Assembly (NCBI RefSeq): GCF_002564025.1 | Contig: NZ_PDJH01000001.1 | Location: forward strand, 1,054,001 to 1,118,000 | Reading direction: 5' to 3' | Length of the DNA: 64,000 bases | Origin: Flavimobilis soli | GTDB taxonomy: Bacteria; Actinomycetota; Actinomycetes; Actinomycetales; Cellulomonadaceae | Part shown: positions 56,649 through 64,000 of the stretch, piece after piece | Numbering within the stretch: the stretch's first letter is position 1 | Layout: each line of letters starts with the position of its first letter | Program-made: the position numbers and the translations under genes | Notes under the pieces: generated by a model | What the model saw: only the letters and a program-made list of their open reading frames with translations | Databases searched by the model: none | Told to the model about the DNA's origin: nothing

Positions 56649-58086
56649 AGTGGAGTCCCTGATAGTGGTGTAGCCCCCCGCGTGGCCGACCTGGTCGCCG
56701 ACGTAGGCGCGGCCACCGTGTGATCCTTCGAGTCAACCTTCCACAGAATCCTCGAACGGAGTCATCACGATGACCGCTCCACACATTGTCGACCCTGCCG
56801 GGCTGCTTGGCGAAGCCCTCTCGCAGGCGTCCCCGGACCTGATGCGTTAGTTGCTGCAGACCACGATCAACGCCCTGCTGTCCGCGGACGCCGACGCGGT
56901 CTGTGGCGCCGAATGGGGCAAGGCCTCCCCGGACCGCACAGCCCAGCGCAACGGCTACCGCCACCGGGACCTGGACACCCGTGTCGGCACGATCGACGTG
57001 GCCGTCCCCAAGCTGCGCAAGGGCACCTACTTCCCCGACTGGCTGCTCGAACGTCGTAAGCGCGCCGAGACGGCCCTGATCACCGTCGTCGCGGACTGCT
57101 ACCTCGCCGGGGTCTCCACGCGCCGCATGGACAAGCTCGTCAAGACCCTCGGCATCGACTCCCTGTCCAAGTCTCAGGTCTCGCGCATGGCAGCCGACCT
57201 CGACGAGCACGTCGCCCAGTTCCGCCACCGCCGGCTCGACGATGCAGGACCTCTCACGTTCGTGGCCGCCGACGCCCTGACGATGAAGGTCCGCGAGGGT
57301 GGACGCGTCATCAACGCCGTCGTCCTGATCGCCACCGGCGTCAACGCCGACGGACGCCGGGAGGTCCTCGGCATGCGGGTTGCGACCAGCGAGACGGGGC
57401 CGGCCTGGAACCAGTTCTTCGCCGACCTCGTCGCCCGCGGCCTGGCGGGAGTGCGCCTGGTGACCTCCGACGCGCACCAGGGCCTGGTGGAGGCGATCGC
57501 AGCGAACCTGCCCGGCACCTCCTGGCAGCGCTGCCGCACGCACTACGCGGCCAACCTCATGGCCGTGACGCCCAAGAACTTGTGGCCCGCGGTCAAGGCG
57601 ATGCTGCACTCGGTCTACGGCCAGCCCGACGCCAAGGCGGTCCAGGCGCAGTTCGACCGGCTCCTGGACTACGAAGACAAACTGCCCGACGTGTTCGCCC
57701 ACCTCGACGCCACTCGCGCCGACATCTTGGCCTTCACCGCCTTCCCTGAGGGCCTGTGGGCGCAGATCTGGTCGAACAACCCCAACGAGCGGCTCAACAG
57801 GGAGATCCGCCGGCGCACGGACTCGGTGGGGATCTTCCCCAACCGAGACGCGATCGTCCGGCTCGTCGGCGCGGTCCTGGCCGAGCAGAGCGACGAGTGG
57901 GCTGAAGGGCGCCGCTACCTCGGTCTGGACATCCTTGCCCGCAGCCGGATGAACGCCGTCACCGACACCAACACCGGGATTGACACCGGACCCGAGGAGG
58001 TAAGCGTGTCCCTCCTCGAGCTCAGCGCCTGATCCGACCAACTCGAAGGATCACCGGCCCGCTACACCACTCCCAGGGACTTGACC
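56649..58086 (+). mobile_element. IS256-family insertion sequence
   Basis: A 1438-bp element with imperfect ~26-bp terminal inverted repeats (shared core AGTCCCTG, two mismatches, AGTGGTGTAGC) and a further 14-bp internal inverted pair GTGATCCTTCGAGT (56720-56733 and 58041-58054). It is flanked by an exact 8-bp target duplication CGCGAGGA at 56641-56648 and 58087-58094, the size expected for IS256. It carries one transposase gene with an in-frame amber codon. Confidence 0.9.
56851..58032 (+). CDS. IS256-family (mutator-type) transposase, N-terminally interrupted
   Basis: DDE transposase: TAQRNGYRHRDLDTRVGTID, then catalytic Asp in FVAADALTMKV, second Asp in LVTSDAHQGLVEAI, and Glu in NPNERLNREIRRRTDSVGIFPN. 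The natural start appears to be ATG 56770 (MTAPHIVDPAGLLGEAL…DLMR), but codon 27 is TAG (56848-56850), followed at once by TTGCTGCAG. Translation could restart at TTG 56851 giving 393 aa; otherwise the gene is inactive. The catalytic triad is complete. Confidence 0.85.
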   Translation: MLQTTINALLSADADAVCGAEWGKASPDRTAQRNGYRHRDLDTRVGTIDVAVPKLRKGTYFPDWLLERRKRAETALITVVADCYLAGVSTRRMDKLVKTLGIDSLSKSQVSRMAADLDEHVAQFRHRRLDDAGPLTFVAADALTMKVREGGRVINAVVLIATGVNADGRREVLGMRVATSETGPAWNQFFADLVARGLAGVRLVTSDAHQGLVEAIAANLPGTSWQRCRTHYAANLMAVTPKNLWPAVKAMLHSVYGQPDAKAVQAQFDRLLDYEDKLPDVFAHLDATRADILAFTAFPEGLWAQIWSNNPNERLNREIRRRTDSVGIFPNRDAIVRLVGAVLAEQSDEWAEGRRYLGLDILARSRMNAVTDTNTGIDTGPEEVSVSLLELSA

Positions 58087-58562
58087 CGCGAGGAGCGCGC
58101 CTGGCGCATCGCTGCCTCCACAATCGCTTCGGTCGCCGTTCGCACGCCAGCTGGCACTCGTGCGACCAGGCCAACCTTCCCCATCCGAGTCCGCACAGTG
58201 TAGGCGGACCTTGCTCGCGAGAGCATCTGCTCCAACTCCGCCGCACCGCCGGAAACTCGGTAGAAAGTCGTTGCCAAGGTCCAGTCAACGATTCTTAAGA
58301 GTTCCATTGCGGAGATTGCTCGAAGTCGCTGGCGAACGCCTTCTCCGCTGACGATCGATCTCCCGCTACTAACCCCGAGATCAAGCCGGACTACACTCTG
58401 CAGAGTCAGGAGCGCGTCAGCGCTCAGCCAATGAGTATCGCCGCTCCCCGTCGCCCATCGCGCTGAAAGCCATGCCAGCAGCGGTTCCCTCAACCACGAG
58501 GGCACCCCTGGGACCAGGACGTGGTATTCAGATGCTTGGTCGTCATCGAGGCCGAAGGGCAC
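58087..58562 (-). pseudogene. 5' half of the gene split by the IS element
   Basis: The minus-strand frame starts GTG 58562 with AAGGATG upstream and reads VPSWLREPLLAWL, then ELLRIVDWTLATTFYRVSGG and LEQMLSRARSAYTVRTR to EAIVEAAMRQARSSR, where the IS256 element enters. When the IS and one target copy are removed, the downstream half (LLARAWAHVHRL) lies in another frame; a one-base deletion near 58095-58100 would explain it. So the gene carries an IS and at least two frameshifts. Confidence 0.75.
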
Positions 58563-58653
58563 CCATCCTTTCTGTCATAGCGCAACCCTGCCAGAGGAGA
58601 CGGGGCGGTGGCGCTGAGCGTGTGGCGTTGCCGGCCCGAGTCCTCTCTTGCGG

Positions 58654-59301
58654 TCACCCCCGCCGAACTAGCACGACCGAGTCGTCGAGCACCGCGGGGC
58701 TCCCATCGGGCGCGATCGCTTCCCGCGAGCGCGTCTCCGCGAGCTCGACGCTCCATCCCTCGCCGACGAGCCCCAGCGCCTCGACCTCCTCGTCGGGCGA
58801 CAGGAACTGGTGCTCGCTGTGGCGCTCCTCGACCGGGACCCACGACGGGTAGTTGGCGTGCGACACGACCAGCAGGTGCCCGCCCGGGTCGACCTGACGG
58901 GCCAACCGCCTCAAGATCTGCGACCGGTCGAGCGCCACCGGTGACTGGAAGAAGCTCGCCGTCACCAGGTCGAACCGCTCGTCGGTCGTCCATGTCGACA
59001 GGTCCGCCGCGATGCACCGTGCCCGGTCCGCCAGCCCTTCCCGCGCCGCTTCCTCGTTGGCGCGGCGCACCGCCGTCGGCGAGATGTCTACCCCGGTCGC
59101 GTCCCAGCCGGCGCGGGCGAACCACAGGACGTCACCGCCCTCGCCGCACCCCAGGTCGAGCGAGCGCCCCGGCGTCAGCCTGGCCGCGACGTCGGCCGTG
59201 GTGCGGTTGACCTTGCCCGACCACACGCGCTCCTCGCCCGCGTACCGCTCCTCCCAGAACCCGGCGGGCGCGACGTCGCCCACATGCCAGTGCCCGCTCA
59301 C
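58654..59301 (-). CDS. Class I SAM-dependent methyltransferase
   Basis: A 215-aa Rossmann methyltransferase with motif I SLDLGCGEGGDVLWFA, an acidic residue in GVDISPTAV, and the post-II loop FDLVTASFFQSP. The WEERYAGEERVWSGKVN N-terminus is common in small actinobacterial methyltransferases. Start overlaps the stop of the upstream oxidoreductase (ATGA), so they are co-translated. The substrate is unknown; a thiol or metalloid is possible given the partner (inference). Confidence 0.9.
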   Translation of the reverse strand: MSGHWHVGDVAPAGFWEERYAGEERVWSGKVNRTTADVAARLTPGRSLDLGCGEGGDVLWFARAGWDATGVDISPTAVRRANEEAAREGLADRARCIAADLSTWTTDERFDLVTASFFQSPVALDRSQILRRLARQVDPGGHLLVVSHANYPSWVPVEERHSEHQFLSPDEEVEALGLVGEGWSVELAETRSREAIAPDGSPAVLDDSVVLVRRG

Positions 59302-60239
59302 GCCGCGACCTCCGCGACCGCGCGAGCCGCGTCGTCCGCGACGAGCGCCATGTTCACGGCCCCGCCGACTCGCGCTCCCGCGCCCGACGACATCGGCACG
59401 GTCGCACCCGGGTCGACCACGTTGCCCACCGCCCAGACCCGCTCCGCGCTCGTGCGACCGAACGCGTCCACCGCAAGGAACGACCCGACCGGCGTGTCCG
59501 CCCGGTCGAGCCCGAGGTGCGCGACGGCGCCGTCGTGCGGTCGCACCATCGCGCCCGTGAACAGGGCGTCGAGCTCGACGACGCGACCGTCCGCGAGGCG
59601 CACGCCCGCGACGGCCTCGCCGTCGCCGAGCACCTCCGTGACGGCCGCCTCCTCAAGAGCGACGCCCCGCGCCCGCAGCCGCGCCGCGACGTCGTGATCG
59701 AGCGGGCCGCCGAGGCCCGCCGTGAAGAACGTGACGTGCTCGCTCCACTGCCGCACGAGCTCCGCCTGGTGCGGCGCGAGCGGCGTCGACGCGAGCACGC
59801 CGAGGCGCTGCCCGCGCACCTCCCAGCCGTGGCAGTACGGGCAGTGCAGCACGCCGCTCCCCCACCGTTCGGCCAGGCCCGGGACGTCCGGCAGGACGTC
59901 CGTCATGCCCGTCGCGAGGACGAGGGCACGCCCGGTGAGCGCGGCGCCGTCGTCGAGAGTGACGACGACGCCGCCCTCGACGAGGTCGACGCGCTCGGCC
60001 TGGCCAGCACGCACCTCGACGCCGTACCGCGCCACCTCCTCCCGACCGCGCGCGAGAAGGTCCTGCGGCGGGACGCCGTCGTGCCCGAGCACGCCGTGCA
60101 TGTGCGAAGCGAACCTGTTGCGGGGCGAGCCCGCGTCGATCACGAGCGTGCGCCGCAGCGCACGTCCGAGCATGAGGGCGGTCGCGAGGCCCGCCGGGCC
60201 GCCGCCGAGGACTATCGCGTCCCAGTTCGTGTCTTCCAT
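59298..60239 (-). CDS. Thioredoxin-reductase-like FAD/NAD(P) oxidoreductase
   Basis: A 313-aa flavoprotein with FAD loop IVLGGGPAGLATALMLGRAL, redox pair CPYC in LHCPYCHGWEVRG, an NAD(P) domain and VWAVGNVVDPG near the end. It belongs to the TrxR-like group often found beside small regulators. ATG 60239 (MEDTNWDAIV) is chosen. It is divergent from an XRE-cupin regulator and coupled to the methyltransferase. Confidence 0.92.
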   Translation of the reverse strand: MEDTNWDAIVLGGGPAGLATALMLGRALRRTLVIDAGSPRNRFASHMHGVLGHDGVPPQDLLARGREEVARYGVEVRAGQAERVDLVEGGVVVTLDDGAALTGRALVLATGMTDVLPDVPGLAERWGSGVLHCPYCHGWEVRGQRLGVLASTPLAPHQAELVRQWSEHVTFFTAGLGGPLDHDVAARLRARGVALEEAAVTEVLGDGEAVAGVRLADGRVVELDALFTGAMVRPHDGAVAHLGLDRADTPVGSFLAVDAFGRTSAERVWAVGNVVDPGATVPMSSGAGARVGGAVNMALVADDAARAVAEVAA

Positions 60240-60280
60240 TCCGTCAGCCTGCGGGCCACAATGCACTCATGGCAACAGTC

Positions 60281-60297
60281 CTTGCAGTATTGGCAAG
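60281..60297. promoter_or_regulatory. Palindrome in the oxidoreductase/XRE-cupin divergent region
   Basis: CTTGCAGTATTGGCAAG has 5-bp inverted arms (CTTGC/GCAAG) centred in the 70-bp gap between the two divergent genes, and GGCAA recurs 20 bp away. It sits just before the regulator's GTG start, a natural autoregulatory position. Confidence 0.5.
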
Positions 60298-60309
60298 AGG
60301 GTCCGGGCC

Positions 60310-60879
60310 GTGGACGAGCTGAGGCTCGTCGGCCCGCGCCTCCGTGACGCGCGCACCGCGCGCGGCTGGACGCTCGCCGACCTCGCAGGCCGCGCCGGCA
60401 TGTCGGTGAGCACGCTCTCGCGTCTCGAGTCGGGCAAGCGGCAGGCAAGCCTCGAGCTGCTCCTGCCGCTCACGAAGCAGCTCGGCGTCAGCATCGACGA
60501 CCTCGTGCGGACCGAGACACCCGACCCGCGCGTGCGCCGCACACCGCGTCACCGCGACGGCATGACGGTCACACCCCTCGCCCGGGAAGGTGCACGCGTC
60601 GCGACGTACCGCATCACCTACGAACCGCGCCCCACGCTCCCGCCGCTGTGCACGCACGCGGGCTTCGAGTGGCTGCACGTCGTCTCCGGCCGCCTGCGCC
60701 TGCGCGTCGGCGAGCGCGACCTCGTCCTCGGCCGCGGCGAGTCGGCTCAGTTCGACACGAGCACGCCCCACGCCCTGTCAGCCGCGGGCAGCCACCCGGC
60801 GACGATCATCAGCATCTTCGACGAGACCGGAGAGCGCACGCACACGGACACGCCTGAGCTGCCTCCGGCCACCGCATAG
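60310..60879 (+). CDS. XRE-family regulator with cupin domain
   Basis: A 189-aa protein with HTH at residues ~6-60 (LRDARTARGWTLADLAGRAGMSVSTLSRLESGKRQ) and a C-terminal cupin (HAGFEWLHVVSGRLRLRVGERDLVLGRGESAQFDTSTPHAL) with metal-type His/Glu residues. Start GTG 60310 (VDELRLVG) with AGAGG about nine bases upstream. Divergent from the oxidoreductase-methyltransferase pair, which it probably controls. Confidence 0.9.
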   Translation: MDELRLVGPRLRDARTARGWTLADLAGRAGMSVSTLSRLESGKRQASLELLLPLTKQLGVSIDDLVRTETPDPRVRRTPRHRDGMTVTPLAREGARVATYRITYEPRPTLPPLCTHAGFEWLHVVSGRLRLRVGERDLVLGRGESAQFDTSTPHALSAAGSHPATIISIFDETGERTHTDTPELPPATA

Positions 60880-60938
60880 GCAGAGAGGCCGCGAGGGGCC
60901 CTCAGCCCTGCGGCGACCAGGCGCGAGACTGCGAGCGC

Positions 60939-61613
60939 TCAGCTCGACGCCGCAGCCGTCGTCGCCACCATCGCGGCGGTGAGCCCGGCCTGGACGGCGG
61001 CGATCGCGCTGGCGACCGCCGCACCTCCGACGTTGCCCGTCGCGACGGTCTTCGCACGGCGCGCGAGCTCGCGCCGCGGCACCTCGTCGGTCGCGACGAC
61101 CTTCGGCACCTGGCCGACGGCGTGCAGGAGCGCGATCAGGGACGCCTCGAGCGGCGTCGGCGTCCGCCCGACGACGAGCACGTCCCGCAGCGCGGCCCGG
61201 ACGCGCGCCTCGTGCGCGGAGTCGACCGCGGGCCAGCGCGTCGTCGGGAAGATGCCGAGGACCCGCTCCTGAGAGGCGCGGACGATGCCTCGCTCCGCGA
61301 GGCGCGCGTACACCGCTGCGCGCAGCCCCTTGTGGAGCCTCGGCAGGACGTCCGCCGGCTTGGCCGGGCGGCGTCCCGCGAGGAGCGAGACACCACCGTC
61401 AACAAGCGGATCACCCGAAGGCGCAGACCCCGTCAGCACGACACGTCCCGCCCTGACCTCGTCACCCGGCCCGCTGATCCGCGCCACCCCGGCACCGATC
61501 ATGTCAAGGAGGAGGCCACCCGCGAGCGCAAGGTCGAGGCGGCTCGAGTCGACGAGGCCGCGCCCCGTCGCGTCGTCGGTCAGCAGCAGGGCGATGTCCT
61601 CGACGATGAGCAT
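60939..61613 (-). CDS. GPP34 (GOLPH3-like) family protein
   Basis: A 224-aa cytosolic protein of the Golgi phosphoprotein 3 family: MLIVEDIALLLTDDATGRGLVDSSRLDLALAGGLLLDM at the start, TTRWPAVDSAHEARVRAALRDVLV in the middle and LIALLHAVGQVPKVV near the end. Eukaryotic members bind PI4P at the Golgi; the bacterial role is unknown, perhaps membrane-lipid binding. The C-terminus is hydrophobic and Ala-rich. Monocistronic. Confidence 0.9.
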   Translation of the reverse strand: MLIVEDIALLLTDDATGRGLVDSSRLDLALAGGLLLDMIGAGVARISGPGDEVRAGRVVLTGSAPSGDPLVDGGVSLLAGRRPAKPADVLPRLHKGLRAAVYARLAERGIVRASQERVLGIFPTTRWPAVDSAHEARVRAALRDVLVVGRTPTPLEASLIALLHAVGQVPKVVATDEVPRRELARRAKTVATGNVGGAAVASAIAAVQAGLTAAMVATTAAASS

Positions 61614-61651
61614 GAGGCCACGCTACCGCTGCGGCCTCGCCCGCCAGCGCT

Positions 61652-62218
61652 CTACCCGCGGGCTGCGAGCCCGGCGTCGATGAGCGTCGCGGCGGCCGCT
61701 CGCGCGGCGTCGGCCCAGCGCGGGTCGTGCGTCACGGCAGCCATCGTCTGCACCCCTTCGGCGAGCAGGACGAGCTGCTCCGCGACGTCGGGCCCGAGCC
61801 CTGCGTCGACGGCGAGGCCGCGCACGTATGCGGCGAAGCCCTCCTTGTGCGCGCGGACGGCGTCCGCGACGTCCTCGTTGAGGGCACCGATCTCGCCGAA
61901 CGTGTTGACGAAGCCGCAGCCTCGGAACTCCTCCTCGGCGGTCCATTCGACGAGGTAGTCGTAGATCGCGAGGAGCTTGTCGCGCGCCGACGCCGCGGCG
62001 TCGACGCGGCTCGAGACGCACTCCTGCCAGACGCCCGTGCGGCGCGCGAGCACCGCCTGGACGATCTCGTCCTTCGACTTGAACTCGCTGTACAGGCGCT
62101 TGAGCGACACCCCCGCCGCGGTGCGGAGCTCGTCCATGCCGACGGCCTGGATGCCGCGACGGTAGAAGAGGTCGTCCGCCGTCGCGACGACGGCGTCGCG
62201 GGTGCTGGTCTCGCTCAT
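61652..62218 (-). CDS. TetR-family repressor
   Basis: A 188-aa regulator. HTH: AVVATADDLFYRRGIQAVGMDELRTAAGVSLKRLYSEFKSKDEIV; the C-terminal ligand domain includes GCGFVNTFGEIGALNEDV. The start ATG has an AAAGGCAGGAAG site. Divergent from an alpha/beta hydrolase with two perfect palindromes between them, so it probably represses both itself and the hydrolase. Confidence 0.93.
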   Translation of the reverse strand: MSETSTRDAVVATADDLFYRRGIQAVGMDELRTAAGVSLKRLYSEFKSKDEIVQAVLARRTGVWQECVSSRVDAAASARDKLLAIYDYLVEWTAEEEFRGCGFVNTFGEIGALNEDVADAVRAHKEGFAAYVRGLAVDAGLGPDVAEQLVLLAEGVQTMAAVTHDPRWADAARAAAATLIDAGLAARG

Positions 62219-62261
62219 CTTCCTGCCTTTCTGCCACAGGTTCTCGCTCAGGGGTTGCGCG

Positions 62262-63188
<927 letters not shown>

Positions 63189-63201
63189 CCAGACGCACCG
63201 A

Positions 63202-63255
63202 CGAGGCCCCCGCGACGGAGGCGCCGCACGACGGCGTCCCCGCACGGGGGCCTCG
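63202..63255 (+). terminator. Hairpin after the hydrolase gene
   Basis: CGAGGCCCCCG pairs exactly with CGGGGGCCTCG; the 32-base loop between them contains a smaller GC-rich hairpin. It starts 13 bases after the stop. Confidence 0.75.
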
Positions 63256-63352
63256 TGCCGCCCGGGCCGTCGTTGACCGTCCTCGCAGGTGACGGTACCT
63301 TCGCGGCAGCGGGCGGGCGCATGCCCGCGCCGATACGCACAGGGGGCTCGTC

Positions 63353-64000
63353 ATGCGTCATGCCATCTCCACCCGTACCGAGCGGGGGCACCGCGCCGTG
63401 CGTGCTGCCGCCGTCGCGGGCGCCGTCGCCCTCGTCCTGGCCGGCTGCACGGAAGACGAACCGATCGCAGAGCACGACGGCATGTCCGTCCTCTTCGACA
63501 TCGCCGGGCGCGGCGACAAGCACCCCGACGGCAAGGGGCCCCTCCACCTGGAGGACCCGGCACGGATCGCCGAGACGGCCGAGGCTGCCGGCCACAAGCT
63601 CCGCTGGGTCACCCGCTATCGCTTCCCCGTCGAGGTCGAGGACGCCCACGGCAAGACCTGGCAGCTCGACGGGTACATCGGTGACGAGACCCTCGTCGAC
63701 GTCGAGCTGTACGACGACGAGCCGACGGCCCTCGCGACGGGCTTCTCCGGCCCCGTCACCCTGCTCGTCCCGGACCTTGCACACGGCGGCGAGCCCACCG
63801 AGGTGTCGTACGACGTCGTCGAGACCGAGAACAACTACCTCGCCGACGAGGAGGACGCCAGGGGCGACTCGGAGGACGCGACCCTCCACCTCAACGAGGC
63901 CGCCTTCACCGAGCTCGTCGAGACGGCTGGCGGCGTCGCGTGGGACGACGCCGCACACGCGACGGGCGCGGGCGGACCCGCCGAGCCGAAGGTCGTCTCG
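63353..64000 (+). CDS. Lipoprotein, C-terminus beyond window
   Basis: The first 216 residues of an exported lipoprotein: signal with AVRAAAVAGAVALVLAGC (lipobox Cys near residue 29), then an acidic domain (VLFDIAGRGDKHPDGKGP…TWQLDGYIGDETLVDVELYDDEP). AGGGGG precedes the ATG by eight bases. The frame is open to the window edge. No family recognised. Confidence 0.8.
   Translation, partial: MRHAISTRTERGHRAVRAAAVAGAVALVLAGCTEDEPIAEHDGMSVLFDIAGRGDKHPDGKGPLHLEDPARIAETAEAAGHKLRWVTRYRFPVEVEDAHGKTWQLDGYIGDETLVDVELYDDEPTALATGFSGPVTLLVPDLAHGGEPTEVSYDVVETENNYLADEEDARGDSEDATLHLNEAAFTELVETAGGVAWDDAAHATGAGGPAEPKVVS

Noticed and set aside
56323..58041. A 572-codon minus-strand frame running through the IS
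   Set aside because: Within the IS it is antisense to the transposase; only the part left of the IS is real coding trace, from the split gene.
56646..58089. IS ends placed at the AGTCCCTG core of the inverted repeats
   Set aside because: Flanks of that shorter element show no duplication; extending each end by five bases gives an exact 8-bp duplication CGCGAGGA.

Overview
The window is a high-GC actinobacterial chromosome segment. Gene content and sequence style (DUF6350/PerM beside sucCD and purN, GuaB3, RamB-type regulator, PspC-fused kinase, PTS-fru operon, GPP34 protein) point to order Micrococcales, probably the Cellulomonadaceae/Promicromonosporaceae group. That placement is inference from protein style; no rRNA gene is present, and I saw no tRNA genes and no CRISPR array.

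Layout. 0-5.7 kb: a ZTP riboswitch cut by the left edge, purN, a DUF6350 membrane protein and sucD-sucC. 5.9-8.9 kb: a secreted S1 protease, a lipoprotein and an SGNH hydrolase. 9-14.8 kb: pcrA helicase, small membrane proteins and an OmpA-domain/lipoprotein pair. 14.9-19.3 kb: an envelope-stress-like block, a LuxR response regulator and PspC-fused histidine kinase divergent from two PspC-type membrane proteins. 19.4-24.1 kb: a membrane alpha/beta hydrolase, a LigA-like membrane protein, guaA and DUF3817. 24.1-28.6 kb: a heterodimeric ABC exporter and SURF1.

28.8-41.4 kb is the carbon core. xfp-pta-ackA forms a phosphoketolase shunt yielding acetyl phosphate, acetyl-CoA, acetate and ATP. It is followed by a decayed second ackA, then ptsI-ptsH and the operon DeoR regulator-fruK-EIIA-fruA for fructose uptake. 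41.5-46.2 kb holds a second secreted S1 protease, a succinate-semialdehyde dehydrogenase-like enzyme, a GNAT acetyltransferase and guaB3. 46.3-51 kb is the glyoxylate shunt (aceA, aceB) with a divergent RamB-like regulator, functionally tied to the acetate genes.

51-52.9 kb holds two DNA-metabolism genes (a DnaQ-like exonuclease and a pyrimidine-dimer glycosylase family protein) and yjdM. 52.9-58.6 kb is an accessory island of visibly lower GC. It contains an 821-aa protein with a PD-(D/E)xK nuclease signature (a defence-gene candidate), a broken gene split by a 1438-bp IS256-family element with an 8-bp target duplication, and an unexplained 568-bp stretch. 58.6-64 kb returns to normal composition: methyltransferase and thioredoxin-reductase-like genes divergent from an XRE-cupin regulator, a GPP34 protein, a TetR/hydrolase pair with two palindromic operators, and a lipoprotein running off the right edge.
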